Assembly: GCF_000374085.1 (NCBI RefSeq)
Contig: NZ_KB893588.1
Coordinates: forward strand, 2,847 to 38,295
Direction of reading: 5' to 3'
Source: Spirosoma spitsbergense DSM 19989
Lineage (GTDB): Bacteria; Bacteroidota; Bacteroidia; Cytophagales; Spirosomataceae
Length of the DNA: 35,449 bases
Under the pieces are notes generated by a model, which did no database searches, had not been told where the DNA came from, and was given only the letters and a program-made list of their open reading frames with translations. Each line of letters starts with the position of its first letter. Position 1 is the stretch's first letter. The translations under genes and the position numbers were made by a program. Positions 16,873 to 25,996 of the stretch are shown here, piece by piece.

Positions 16873-18570
16873 TTACCAGAACCGGATATACAGCATGGAT
16901 ACCAGCATAACAATAATGACTACCATAGCCAGGTTGGTTGGTGTCAGTTTAAACATGGACGAGTCAATAGCCAGACCTTTGGGGTTTATTTTTGGCCCGG
17001 CAAGGCTAATGAGTACCATCATCGCAACGGTCAGAAAGAACGCCCAGCCCATAGCAATCAGGAACGGTATCTCATACACGCCATCACTGTTTAGAAACGC
17101 CGTGTACATTATCGTTTCGGGACCAAACAGGCTGGGGGCAAAGTTATTGAACAGCACCGCAAAGCCAAAGCCGCCCAAAATACCAGCAATAGCCGCTATA
17201 CCGGTGGTACGTTTCCAGAAGAAACCCAGCAGGAACACCGCGAAAATACCGGGGCTGATGTAGCCGGTATATTTTTGAATAAACGTAAAACCTCCTTCAC
17301 CACCAATGCCGAGCGCATCGTCCCACGCCAAGGCAACGGACAGGGCTACCGCCACTAGAATGGTAACTCGTCCAATCCAGAGCGAACGGGATTCGCTGGC
17401 GGTTTTATTGATGTATTTCTGGTAAATATCGAGGGTGAAAATGGTTGAAATAGAGTTGGCTTTACCCGCCAATGAAGCCACAATAGCGGCCGTCAGGGCG
17501 GCAACCGACAGGCCTTTCAGACCAGTCGGCAAAAATGTGAGTACCGCCGAGTAAGCGTTATCGCCCGATACAACACCATTGCGGAGCATTTCCCCCTGTA
17601 GTCCACCGTTTTTGTGAATCACGTAAGCGGCAATACCGGGTAGCATCACGATAATCGGCATGAAAATTTTCAGGATGGCCGCAAAGAGAATACCTGTACG
17701 GGCGGTGTTCAGGTTGGCGCCCAAAGCCCGTTGCGTAATGTACTGATTACAACCCCAGTAGTTGAGGTTAACAACCCACATGCCGCCGAGGTACATAGCA
17801 ATACCCGGCAGGGTCAGATACCGCTTGATATCGGCCTGGGGTGCACCGGCATCCGGTTTTTCGAAAATCATGTGGAAGTGGTCATCGGCATCTTTGAACA
17901 TGGCGCCCAATCCCGACACAATGCCACCGTCCAGTCCCATCGTTAGGCTTACCTGTTGCAGAGCCAGATAGGTGGTAACCAGACCGCCAATGATAAGGAC
18001 CAACACCTGAATAACATCCGTATACCCAATCACATTCATGCCTCCCAGGGTGATGAAAATAGCGAACACACTCAGGCAAAGAATGACTATGTGGAAACTA
18101 TCCCCTCCTATCAGGCTGCTGATAGCCAGCGCACCCAGGAATAAAATGGAGGTCAGGTTAACAAATACGTACAGAAACAGCCAGAAAACGGCCATTATCA
18201 AACTTACTGTTTCGTTGTAGCGGGTACTCAGAAACTGGGGCATCGTGTAGATGTGATTCTTGAGATAAATCGGAATGAACCACACCGCTACGATAATCAG
18301 GGAGATGGCTGCCAGCCATTCGTACACCGCAATAGCAACCCCAAAACGGTAGCCATCGCCCGACATGCCGATGAACTGCTCGGCCGAGATGTTGGAAGCA
18401 ATGAGGGAGGCCCCAATGGCCCACCAGGTCAGAGACCCTTCTGCCAGAAAGAAATCTTTGGTGTCTTGTTTGGTTTTTTGATTTCGCCGGTAGATCCAGT
18501 ATCCGTACGAAGAAACACCGATAAAATACAGGAAGAAAATAACGTAATCGGTTAGGGCAAGTTGGTTCAT
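16873..18570 (-). CDS. Sodium:solute symporter (SSS family, SglT-like)
   Basis: A 565-residue protein with about fourteen hydrophobic segments. It starts on the outside (MNQLALTDYVIFFLYFIGVS). Family landmarks include DFFLAEGSLTWWAIGASLIASNISAEQFIGMSG (38-70, sodium-binding region), WLFLYVFVNLTSILFLGALA, NYWGCNQYITQRALGA, and the SSF signature stretch LKGLSVAALTAAIVASLAGKANSISTIFTLDIYQ with the serine pair typical of Na2. Members import sugars, inositols, sialic acid or carboxylates with Na+. The N-terminal half resembles sugar transporters of Bacteroidota, but the ligand is not determined. It is upstream of, and probably co-transcribed with, the MFS gene. Confidence 0.92.
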   Translation of the reverse strand: MNQLALTDYVIFFLYFIGVSSYGYWIYRRNQKTKQDTKDFFLAEGSLTWWAIGASLIASNISAEQFIGMSGDGYRFGVAIAVYEWLAAISLIIVAVWFIPIYLKNHIYTMPQFLSTRYNETVSLIMAVFWLFLYVFVNLTSILFLGALAISSLIGGDSFHIVILCLSVFAIFITLGGMNVIGYTDVIQVLVLIIGGLVTTYLALQQVSLTMGLDGGIVSGLGAMFKDADDHFHMIFEKPDAGAPQADIKRYLTLPGIAMYLGGMWVVNLNYWGCNQYITQRALGANLNTARTGILFAAILKIFMPIIVMLPGIAAYVIHKNGGLQGEMLRNGVVSGDNAYSAVLTFLPTGLKGLSVAALTAAIVASLAGKANSISTIFTLDIYQKYINKTASESRSLWIGRVTILVAVALSVALAWDDALGIGGEGGFTFIQKYTGYISPGIFAVFLLGFFWKRTTGIAAIAGILGGFGFAVLFNNFAPSLFGPETIMYTAFLNSDGVYEIPFLIAMGWAFFLTVAMMVLISLAGPKINPKGLAIDSSMFKLTPTNLAMVVIIVMLVSMLYIRFW

Positions 18571-18684
18571 CAGAACAGTCCGGTAATTGTGTGTTTAAAT
18601 CAGCCTGTAAAAAAGCAATTATTTCTCTAAATAGGCTTACTGTTGGGTAAAATCAGTGAAAGTTTAATCAATTATCAACCATCA

Positions 18685-18704
18685 ATCGACAAAAAACTGT
18701 CGAT
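18685..18704. repeat. 7-bp inverted repeat in the yihY-symporter gap
   Basis: ATCGACA (18685-18691) and TGTCGAT (18698-18704) form a perfect inverted repeat around AAAAAC. It lies 75 bp after the yihY stop and about 115 bp before the symporter start, both on the minus strand. It could be a regulator site for the symporter gene or a weak terminator. The 208-bp gap has nothing else I can assign. Confidence 0.4.
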
Positions 18705-18778
18705 CTGACATTTATACCTGAAAATGGGGTAGCGTATATAATCCTGGCCTTTCCCGGCCCACCAATTGCTAATTGCCG

Positions 18779-19747
18779 TTATTTTTTCCGAATCTGGTCT
18801 GCTTTCTTTTCTGACGGAATGACTGAAACTTCTTCTTCCCGTTCTGTTTGATCGAGATACACCGCGTACTCGGCCGGTTCGATACGTATGCCGAACTGAT
18901 TGGCATACGCCTGCGTAAACTCCGCTCCGAAATACAGAATAATGGCAGTGTAGTAGATCCAGGTCAAAATAACGGTTAGGGAACCAGCCGCACCGTAGGT
19001 TGACTGGGTACCGGCTGTCTCAATATACAAGCCAATCAAATACTGCCCCAGCATGAAAAGCAGCGCCGTAAAAACGGCTCCCAGCCGAACATCTTTCCAG
19101 GCAATTTTAGCATCGGGAAGTACTTTGAAAATAGTGCCGAACAGTATGGTTATGACAGTCGTGCTGATCAGGAAATTAATCCCACGGATAATATACACAC
19201 CCAGATCGGGCAACAAATTGGTAAGATGGTTTTTCAACACCAGTAAAAATCCGTTAACCACCAGAGATACCATCAACAGAAAACCCAGGCTAACCACCAG
19301 CGAAGAGGACAACAGCCGGTCTTTGATCAACTTCAGCCAGCCCCGTTTGGGCTTCGCCTTGACGCGCCAGATTATGTTGACCGATTCCTGAATTTCGACG
19401 AATATGCTTGTTGCACCAATTAATAATGTGACGATACCGATGGCCAAGGCGGTGTTTGTTTTACCAGACAGGCCAACGTTTTTGATCATGTTCTGAACCT
19501 GATTGGCCGCTTCGTTGCCAACCAACCCGTTTATTTGCGAAAAGACCTGCCCCCGTATCGCTTCCTCACCAAAAAAAATACTGCTTAGGGAGATGATCAG
19601 TACTAACAGGGGAGCCAGCGAAAAAACAGTGTAGTAAGCCAGGGCGGCACTAAGTTTCAAACAACGATCATCCAGAAAACCATTGAACGAATCACGAAGG
19701 ACAATCCAGGCATTACTAAAAAAACGTTTGATCGCTTTTGTATCCAT
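18779..19747 (-). CDS. YihY/BrkB (virulence factor BrkB) family membrane protein
   Basis: A 322-residue inner-membrane protein with six hydrophobic segments. Family landmarks are LSAALAYYTVFSLAPLLVLIISL (33-55), FVEIQESVNIIWRVKAKPKRGWLKLIKDR (the conserved QxALNxIW-like segment), and TYGAAGSLTVILTWIYYTAIILYFGAEFTQAYA near the end. A charged cytoplasmic tail ends in KKADQIRKK. The family was once called ribonuclease BN by mistake, and its role (transport or envelope) is unknown. It is the first gene of a minus-strand run, but the 208 bp to the symporter suggest separate transcripts. Confidence 0.92.
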   Translation of the reverse strand: MDTKAIKRFFSNAWIVLRDSFNGFLDDRCLKLSAALAYYTVFSLAPLLVLIISLSSIFFGEEAIRGQVFSQINGLVGNEAANQVQNMIKNVGLSGKTNTALAIGIVTLLIGATSIFVEIQESVNIIWRVKAKPKRGWLKLIKDRLLSSSLVVSLGFLLMVSLVVNGFLLVLKNHLTNLLPDLGVYIIRGINFLISTTVITILFGTIFKVLPDAKIAWKDVRLGAVFTALLFMLGQYLIGLYIETAGTQSTYGAAGSLTVILTWIYYTAIILYFGAEFTQAYANQFGIRIEPAEYAVYLDQTEREEEVSVIPSEKKADQIRKK

Positions 19748-19969
19748 AATCCATGTACGAGTAGAGCGCGTTGAAACGCGTTGGGATGCATGTTAATGAG
19801 TCAATTAATTAACCGAAATGAGGTTGAGTTGTTGCTGATTAGCGTAGTTGGCAACGTGAAGTCAACCTAAAATATAGTCATTAGGACCTTCACAGCCGGA
19901 GACATAAGTTGTTTTATCAGTAAAGAAAAGAAATTGCCGACTTCTGTTAGCGAAGGAATACTACGCATT

Positions 19970-21016
19970 ATGATCAAATCTAATTACCCCGTATTTGCGG
20001 TTCTTATTGGGCTGATGCTAACGGTCAATAGCACGTTTGGCCAGTCAGGCAAAACGGTTTTCGTACAGAAAGAATGGGTTTACGAACAGGCTCCTTTTCC
20101 AGAGTGCCATGCTTCTACTATAGCCGAAACGCCACAGGGACTGGTAACCGCCTGGTTTGGCGGAACCCATGAGCGCCATCCTGATGTGGGCATATGGACA
20201 AGCAGAAAGACCGCATCGAACTGGACGCCACCCGTTGAAGTCGCCACGGGGGTGCAACCCGACGGGAAGCGGCTGCCCTGCTGGAATCCGGTCCTTTTTC
20301 AAATCCCCAAAGGCGACCTGCTTTTGTTTTATAAAATTGGCCCCAGCCCCTCCACCTGGTGGGGCATGCTGAAGCGGTCGGCGGATGGGGGCAAAACCTG
20401 GTCCGAAGCCGAACGGCTGCCCGATGGCATTGCGGGTCCCATCAAAAATAAGCCTGTCTTACTCCCGTCGGGCGTGTTGCTGTGCCCGACCAGTTCCGAA
20501 GACCATAACTGGCGGGTGCATTTTGAAATGACCAGCGATTGGGGTAAAACCTGGACAAAAACGCCACCCATTAACGATGGCCTGGAGGATGGGGCTATTC
20601 AGCCCAGCGTCCTTTTTCACCCAGACGGACGATTGCAGGCCCTTTGCCGCAGTCAGAAAAGTGGATTCATTCTGGAAACATGGTCGAAGGATGGGGGTAA
20701 GACGTGGTCACCCCTTCAGAAAACAACCCTGCCCAATCCGAACTCAGGTACGGATGCCGTAACCCTGAAAGATGGCAGGCAGGTGCTAGTGTACAACCCT
20801 ACATCGCCGGTTAATGGTAAATCCGGGCCACGCACTCCGCTGGACGTTGCTATCTCCGACGATGGGAAAACCTGGAAAACGCTGGCCGTGCTCGAAAATG
20901 AACCGGGCGAATACTCCTATCCGGCCGTGATTCAAACCAGCGATGGCCGGGTTCATATTACCTATACCTGGAAACGGAACCGTATCCGACACGTCGTGTT
21001 TGACCCGAAGTCATGA
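19970..21016 (+). CDS. Secreted sialidase-fold (BNR/Asp-box) protein
   Basis: From the ATG at 19970 the product has 348 residues. A signal peptide (MIKSNYPVFAVLIGLMLTVN, cleaved near STFG-24 before Gln) is followed by a six-bladed propeller. Four Asp-boxes are visible: SADGGKTW (137-144), SDWGKTW (189-195), SKDGGKTW (239-246) and SDDGKTW (296-302). A frame extension to 19934 would put a polar stretch in front of the signal peptide, so the later start is chosen. The BNR_2 group is labelled exo-alpha-sialidase, but in environmental Bacteroidota members are more varied, and I see no clear arginine triad assignment. The stop overlaps the next start by four bases (ATGA), giving coupling with the apionate-lactonase-like gene. 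It probably acts on a plant or microbial glycan in the periplasm. Confidence 0.85.
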   Translation: MIKSNYPVFAVLIGLMLTVNSTFGQSGKTVFVQKEWVYEQAPFPECHASTIAETPQGLVTAWFGGTHERHPDVGIWTSRKTASNWTPPVEVATGVQPDGKRLPCWNPVLFQIPKGDLLLFYKIGPSPSTWWGMLKRSADGGKTWSEAERLPDGIAGPIKNKPVLLPSGVLLCPTSSEDHNWRVHFEMTSDWGKTWTKTPPINDGLEDGAIQPSVLFHPDGRLQALCRSQKSGFILETWSKDGGKTWSPLQKTTLPNPNSGTDAVTLKDGRQVLVYNPTSPVNGKSGPRTPLDVAISDDGKTWKTLAVLENEPGEYSYPAVIQTSDGRVHITYTWKRNRIRHVVFDPKS

Positions 21017-22851
21017 CGATAAACCAGCAACTTTACGGAAGTGATACAGCCCTGCCGCTTTACACCGAACTGAGGGCTGGCCCATTGACGGTTGGTTACG
21101 AAGAAGGTTCGTTTCGGTATTTCCGGTGGGGAAATGATGAAATTCTACGGATGATTTACGTTTCGATGCGGGACGAAAACTGGGGCACCCTAACCCCCAT
21201 CCGCACGAATGAAGAGATAATTATCGGTACTGATCATTTTCAGATCCGTTACGACTGCCACTACCAGCGTGATTCGACCGTCTTATTCACCTGGAAAGTA
21301 ACCGCCGAAGGGAATGCCGATGGATCGTTCAGTATGACGATCGATGGGCTGTCTCATCAGACGTTCCTGCGTAATAGGGCTGGTTTTTGCCTCCTGCATC
21401 CCATTCAGGGGACGACCGGGCAACCCTGCCAGTTGCTCCACCCTGACGGGCAGTGGGAAACTACGCACTTTCCGCTGACAATAAGCCCGGAAAACCCCTT
21501 TAAACAGCTAGCCGGTATGCGTTGGCAACAGGCCGACGGGGTCTGGTTTCGGCTGGATTTGACCGGCGACGTGTTTGAAACGGAAGATCAGCGCAACTGG
21601 ACGGATGCATCGTTTAAAACGTTCTGCACGCCGTCGGCTCTTCCTATCCCGGTTCAACTTCGGGCCGGAGACCGGGTGCGTCAGCAAATCGAGTTTCGGC
21701 CCGAACAATCGTTACCGGTTTTGCCGATGCCAGAGACGCGGGAGATTACGGTTCAGGTGTTTGAACAGGAAAGCACCCCACTGCCTGCCATCGGCGTTGG
21801 AGCCTCTACTGACGTTCGGGTACTAACCGAATCCGTTCAAAAAATAATTCAATCGTGCCACTTCGCGCATTATCGGGTGGAAATTGTTCCAGCTCAGGCT
21901 GACTGGGAAACTGATTTTCTGGCGGAGGTTGCCAATGCCCTTGCCTGCGAAACACCCGTACTCGTTGCTTTGCATCTGACAAATAAGTATACTGCCGAAC
22001 TCAGGGACTTCCTGTCGGTTGTGCAACAGCATAAAGTAGCACTGGCTGAAATAATGCTGTTTTCTGTCAATGAACCGGTCACTGCGGAGGCTGTACTCGC
22101 CACGGCTCCCGCCCTCCTGCGAAAGGTGTGGCCACAAACGCGTATCGGTGCGGGGACTAACTATAATTTTACGGAGCTGAATCGCAACCGGCTGGCTACC
22201 GATAAGGTCGATTTTGTTGCCTATAGCGTTCACCCGCAGGTGCATGCCTTCGACAACCGGTCGATGGTAGAGACGCTCGATACCCAGGGCGATACTGTGC
22301 AAACGGCCAGAACCTTCGTCGGCTCAGTACCCATTCACGTATCGCCCGTAACGCTCCGGCAGCGGGTCAATCCTTACGCCCACGACCCCAAAGATCGCGA
22401 ACAGACAAACCACCAGAAAGCCGATCCCCGGCAACCATCGCTTTGGGCCGCAGGCTGGACGCTGGGTAGTATAAAGTATCTGGCCGAAGCGGGGGCGGAA
22501 TCGATAACCTATTTTCAAACGGTCGGCCATCAGGGTATTATGTTAGCCGATGGGCAACAATACCCCTTGGGATTGCTGCTGTCGGCGGTACAGAATTTTA
22601 GGGGAGGGCAGGTCATTCGCACAGAAACAAGTCAGCCACTGACCTGTAGTACCTTGCTACTGACAGATAATACCCATCATTGCTGGCTTGTAGCGAACCA
22701 TACAGGCCAATCCATAACAGTTCAGCTACCCGAAACGGTGCAGGGCGGATACCGAATTACGCTTATACCGGCGCAGCGAATGGGACTGGATCTGGCCGAT
22801 GTAAGTCGCCTTACCCTGGAACCTTTTGGAACGTGGGTGCTGGTGTGTTAG
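21013..22851 (+). CDS. D-apionate lactonase-like protein
   Basis: A 612-residue protein with no signal peptide. The N-terminal beta-rich part has RAGPLTVGYEEGSFRYFRWG (21-40), VSMRDENWGTL (50-60), FLRNRAGFCLLHP (118-130) and the distinctive EDQRNWTDASFKTFCTP (191-207). A TIM-barrel middle part (about 240-540; NYNFTELNRN, DFVAYSVHPQVHAFDN) and a short C-terminal beta domain follow. I recognise this pattern as the ApnL D-apionate lactonase family of D-apiose catabolism; this rests on recall of family sequence, not a search. Apiose occurs in plant pectin (RG-II) and apiogalacturonan. Neighbouring apiose catabolic genes are not in the window, so the true substrate could be another sugar lactone. 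It overlaps the sialidase-fold gene by four bases. Confidence 0.72.
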   Translation: MTINQQLYGSDTALPLYTELRAGPLTVGYEEGSFRYFRWGNDEILRMIYVSMRDENWGTLTPIRTNEEIIIGTDHFQIRYDCHYQRDSTVLFTWKVTAEGNADGSFSMTIDGLSHQTFLRNRAGFCLLHPIQGTTGQPCQLLHPDGQWETTHFPLTISPENPFKQLAGMRWQQADGVWFRLDLTGDVFETEDQRNWTDASFKTFCTPSALPIPVQLRAGDRVRQQIEFRPEQSLPVLPMPETREITVQVFEQESTPLPAIGVGASTDVRVLTESVQKIIQSCHFAHYRVEIVPAQADWETDFLAEVANALACETPVLVALHLTNKYTAELRDFLSVVQQHKVALAEIMLFSVNEPVTAEAVLATAPALLRKVWPQTRIGAGTNYNFTELNRNRLATDKVDFVAYSVHPQVHAFDNRSMVETLDTQGDTVQTARTFVGSVPIHVSPVTLRQRVNPYAHDPKDREQTNHQKADPRQPSLWAAGWTLGSIKYLAEAGAESITYFQTVGHQGIMLADGQQYPLGLLLSAVQNFRGGQVIRTETSQPLTCSTLLLTDNTHHCWLVANHTGQSITVQLPETVQGGYRITLIPAQRMGLDLADVSRLTLEPFGTWVLVC

Positions 22852-22975
22852 CAGGTGCCAATCCGGCTGGCTGGTTCTCCGTATCCCATGAACTGGTTTA
22901 GGCTGGTTAGGGTTAGAAACAACAGCCGGATACCGTCAGGTGCCTGCGCAAAAAAGTCTGTACACTGATTACTGC

Positions 22976-23872
22976 ATGTTTCGTCTGTTTTCTTTCCCCT
23001 TATTCTGGCGGGTTCCGGTTGCCCTGCTCACGCTGGCGGTTGTATTATTTTCCATGAGTGGTTACGCTATTTCCTGCCACAGCCATCGCACCAAAGATGT
23101 GCCTTATGTTGTGGCAACGGAGCCTGATTTTAATGCCGAACGGCATATACTGGACGTTTACGCACCCAATAAAAAAACAGCTACGGCCCGGCCCGTTGTG
23201 GTGTTTATTCACGGCGGAAGCTGGAATAGCGGGAGTAAAAACATCTACTGGTTTATTGGTCGAAGACTGGCCAAACAGGGTGTGGTAGCCGTAATTATAA
23301 ACTACCGGCTGGCCCCGTCTGTAGAGGTTCCCGCCATGGCCAACGACTGCGCCCGCGCCGTGCAATGGACCAAACAGCACATTGGCGAGTACGGGGGCGA
23401 CCCAAACCGGATTTTTGTGATGGGGCATTCGGCAGGAGCCGGGTTAGCCGCGCTGCTGGCCACCGACGATGAACTATTTGCTAAAATTGGCGTAAACCAG
23501 AACCCCGTGAAAGGAGCCATTCTTGATGATCCTGCTGGACTGGATATGTTCGACTATCTGACCAAAATGCAATACCCCGGCGACGAACGGTACCTGATTC
23601 CCTACGGAAAGAACCCTGCCGTTTGGCGGTCGGTATCGCCGATGTACCACGTCGAGGCCGGTTGTCCGCCCATGCTGATTTACGTGGGCGGGAAAACGTA
23701 TCCCAGTATTACCAGTAGTTCGAAGCGATTCCACGAAAAATTACAGGAACAGGGCGTGAAAAACGAAATCACAACCCTGCCCGGCAAGAAACATGTCCCA
23801 ATGGCAGCCCAGTTGTTCTGGAAAAATAACATCATCTACCGCGACCTGCTGAAATTTGTGGGAGCACGTTAG
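22976..23872 (+). CDS. Secreted alpha/beta hydrolase, carboxylesterase/feruloyl-esterase-like
   Basis: From the ATG at 22976 (a GTG at 22940 would only add a polar stretch before the hydrophobic leader) the product has 298 residues. It has an N-terminal signal or anchor (FWRVPVALLTLAVVLFSMSG), possibly a lipoprotein site at AISC. The hydrolase core shows the oxyanion motif FIHGGSWNSG, NYRLAP, the nucleophile elbow MGHSAGAG, and a late GKKHVPM histidine. The HGG plus GHSAG pattern is that of the BD-FAE / esterase-lipase group, which often removes acyl or feruloyl groups from plant polysaccharides. It lies 124 bp after the lactonase-like gene and could extend the same sugar-utilisation transcript. 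Its stop interlocks with the stop of the convergent membrane-protein gene. Confidence 0.85.
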   Translation: MFRLFSFPLFWRVPVALLTLAVVLFSMSGYAISCHSHRTKDVPYVVATEPDFNAERHILDVYAPNKKTATARPVVVFIHGGSWNSGSKNIYWFIGRRLAKQGVVAVIINYRLAPSVEVPAMANDCARAVQWTKQHIGEYGGDPNRIFVMGHSAGAGLAALLATDDELFAKIGVNQNPVKGAILDDPAGLDMFDYLTKMQYPGDERYLIPYGKNPAVWRSVSPMYHVEAGCPPMLIYVGGKTYPSITSSSKRFHEKLQEQGVKNEITTLPGKKHVPMAAQLFWKNNIIYRDLLKFVGAR

Positions 23873-24672
23873 TGAGAAGGGGCAGGATTCGTCGTGACGG
23901 AGCTTTTTTGAGCGAAAAGCGGTTTGCCATTAAGCGCCTGAACAAGTGTAAAAACTGCCAGTACTGCGTATAAAAGCCCGAATAACAGCGTTATTTTCAG
24001 GTCTTTGAACACATACCAGGCTAGCATGGGTAGCATCTGCAGAGCGTGCATACCGATGAAGTGAGCAATGCGTGGATCGCCATACTGTCGGCTCCAGTTT
24101 ACCAGGGGCAAACCATTTCCTCCGTCCGGCCCACCAATAGTGTGGCTCATCCGAGACCCCATCACCGCGCCTTCCAGCGAAAAGATGACGAACAACGTAA
24201 TACCGATGCGGATGCTCCAGACGTAGTAGTCGGGCAGATCGGGGAAGCTGCGGATAAAGAACAAAATGCCCACGTAGGCCGTGTACAGCGTTACGGCCGT
24301 AGCGGCCAGCGCCATGAGTGAATAAAGCCTTGCATAAACGGGACTACTCTGGTTGTAATGCGAACGTTGGCCCCGCCCGGCTTGTACCGCGATGTACACA
24401 ATCTCAAACCCCAGTAACCCAATAACGGCCCAGTTAAAGGGTGCCGGATTGAAGGCAGGCATCAGGTAATGGCAGAACCACGCCATAGTCCAGGCGTACA
24501 AAGTTATGGACAGGGCGAATTTGAAGGGTTTGTACCAGGCATTGACGCCCATTACCTGCCTGTTGGTTAATCGGGTTAACACTAAAAAAACGACCGATAG
24601 AATCAGACAAATCAGGCCAAAGAAGAAAAGCACTTCGTTGCGTGTTTGCAAGGTTTCAAGGAACGTTTTCAT
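23869..24672 (-). CDS. Conserved membrane protein of unknown function
   Basis: A 267-residue protein with seven or so hydrophobic segments. After a short cytoplasmic start (ETLQTRNEVLFFFGLICLIL) comes an amphipathic link with NAWYKPFKFALSITLYAWTMAW. Segments in the middle and a strongly conserved-looking C-terminal part follow, with HFIGMHALQMLPMLAWYVF, whose histidines and methionines could bind a metal or heme. I do not know the family by name. It lies six bp after the secreted barrel-like gene and is probably its co-transcribed partner. Its stop codon shares bases with that of the convergent esterase gene (TTAG at 23869-23872). Confidence 0.75.
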   Translation of the reverse strand: MKTFLETLQTRNEVLFFFGLICLILSVVFLVLTRLTNRQVMGVNAWYKPFKFALSITLYAWTMAWFCHYLMPAFNPAPFNWAVIGLLGFEIVYIAVQAGRGQRSHYNQSSPVYARLYSLMALAATAVTLYTAYVGILFFIRSFPDLPDYYVWSIRIGITLFVIFSLEGAVMGSRMSHTIGGPDGGNGLPLVNWSRQYGDPRIAHFIGMHALQMLPMLAWYVFKDLKITLLFGLLYAVLAVFTLVQALNGKPLFAQKSSVTTNPAPSH

Positions 24673-24678
24673 GATGCG

Positions 24679-25305
24679 TCAGAATTTTGGTTTGACTAAG
24701 TTGAGACGGGCTCCTATCTGCAGAAAATAAATGAACCCTCCGCCCGAAGCATTATAGGCAGACTGGCCAAGCGTTCGGGTTTGGGTACCGCTCAGGTTTA
24801 GGCTCCAGCCGAAACTGGCATCGGCGTAGAAGCACTTATGGAACGGAAACACCCGAATGCCCAGCCGGGGAACTACGTAGGTTTTGCGAATCATTTCGCG
24901 TTGACGGGTTAGTTTATCTTCCATGATGAACCATTCTGGCCCACCCAAAAAACCGGCGTATACGCCTTTACGGTCGGGGCGAAAATAATAATTGGCGAAT
25001 ACTTCAACGGCGTTGTTGCGCACAACCGTTACATTGTCGACGTTCCGAAAAAATGTTTTAGTGATATAATCGGGTGGAACGACGCTGAATCCTACACCCC
25101 CAATCTGCCAGTGGCCGAACTCAACCGAAGCTGTACCGCCACCGCCGTTTGAGAGAAATAGAAACGGATAAATGTCTAGGCTTAACTGAAGCGGTCGCTG
25201 CGGTTTTCCCTTCCCTAAAACAGGTTGGGCATAAACGCCAGACTGTGTCTGAGCAAAGCTACTTACGCTAAAAAGCAGGGTTAAAAGCAAAAGTGTTGTT
25301 TTCAT
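24679..25305 (-). CDS. Secreted protein, probable outer-membrane beta-barrel
   Basis: A 208-residue protein with a signal peptide (MKTTLLLLTLLFSVSSFA, cleaved before Gln). The rest alternates short polar turns with aromatic/hydrophobic strands (FGHWQIGGVGFSVVPP, VEVFANYYFRPDRKGVYAGFLGG, FGWSLNLSG, YFLQIGARLNLVKPKF) and ends in phenylalanine, as outer-membrane barrels do. The size would fit an eight-stranded barrel. No family was recognised. It is encoded 68 bp after a Crp/Fnr-like regulator and 6 bp before a membrane-protein gene. A 9-bp inverted repeat lies right at its start (25305-25335). Confidence 0.65.
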   Translation of the reverse strand: MKTTLLLLTLLFSVSSFAQTQSGVYAQPVLGKGKPQRPLQLSLDIYPFLFLSNGGGGTASVEFGHWQIGGVGFSVVPPDYITKTFFRNVDNVTVVRNNAVEVFANYYFRPDRKGVYAGFLGGPEWFIMEDKLTRQREMIRKTYVVPRLGIRVFPFHKCFYADASFGWSLNLSGTQTRTLGQSAYNASGGGFIYFLQIGARLNLVKPKF

Positions 25306-25335
25306 TGTGCTGATTATAAGATGATTTCAGCACAA
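25305..25335. repeat. 9-bp inverted repeat before the barrel-like gene
   Basis: TTGTGCTGA (25305-25313) and TCAGCACAA (25327-25335) are exact reverse complements around 13 bases. The left arm touches the start codon of the minus-strand gene ending at 24679. It may be an operator, perhaps for the adjacent Crp/Fnr-like regulator, or a leader hairpin. Neither is proven. Confidence 0.45.
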
Positions 25336-25373
25336 AGATCAGCCAGATTAGAGCTGTAAATCGTTGACGTTTG

Positions 25374-25952
25374 TTAAGACTTTTTTCTTTCTCTGGCCCG
25401 GATACGGCTAAATGATTCCGGGCTTATCCCGACCAGATTGGCCAAGTAGTGTTGTGGTACCACCTGAAATAAGTCAGGGCGTTGGGTTAGCAGTTTAGCC
25501 ACGCGCACTTCGGGCTTGTCAAAGGCCAGCGACATAGCAATTTCGGTAGTACGCTGAGCCACCTGCTCGGCCATAAGTCGGCCGAATGTTTCAAGTCGGC
25601 TGCTTTGGCTGTATAGCGACTTCAAATTCTGGTGCGACACAATGAGCAGTTCGGCATTCTTTAACACCTGAAAGTTGTAGATTGAGGGTACCCGTTTTGT
25701 GAAACTTCGATAGTCGGTGATGAAATGCTCCGGCATCGTAATATCGCACGTAAACAGGGTGCCATCTTTGACGTGATAATGCTGAATAACACCCGCCTTG
25801 ACGAAGGCGATAAAATTACAAACGCTTCCTGCGGAGAGTAAGAACTCTTTACGTTTTAAAGTCAACGGTTGGAACGAAGCCATTATCAGGGCTTTGTCAG
25901 TCTGAGTAAGTTCGACAAATTGGGTGCAGTATCGTATCAGTGTGTCGTACAT
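25374..25952 (-). CDS. Crp/Fnr-family transcriptional regulator
   Basis: A 192-residue protein. The first 120 residues form a cyclic-nucleotide-binding-like beta roll (LTLKRKEFLLSAGSVCNFIAFVKAGVIQHY, ending in NAELLIVSHQNLKSLY). A dimer helix (LETFGRLMAEQVAQRTTEIAMSLAF) and a short helix-turn-helix (HYLANLVGISPESFSRIRARE) follow. The phosphate-binding cassette of true cAMP receptors (GE...RxA) is not evident, as in many Bacteroidota members of this type, so the ligand is unknown. It is encoded 44 bp after the RND pump gene and before the barrel-like and membrane-protein genes, which are its most likely targets. Confidence 0.85.
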   Translation of the reverse strand: MYDTLIRYCTQFVELTQTDKALIMASFQPLTLKRKEFLLSAGSVCNFIAFVKAGVIQHYHVKDGTLFTCDITMPEHFITDYRSFTKRVPSIYNFQVLKNAELLIVSHQNLKSLYSQSSRLETFGRLMAEQVAQRTTEIAMSLAFDKPEVRVAKLLTQRPDLFQVVPQHYLANLVGISPESFSRIRARERKKS

Positions 25953-25996
25953 AGTGAATGAGCCTTTTTAACGGGGATGCTGCGAATAGTTGACAA

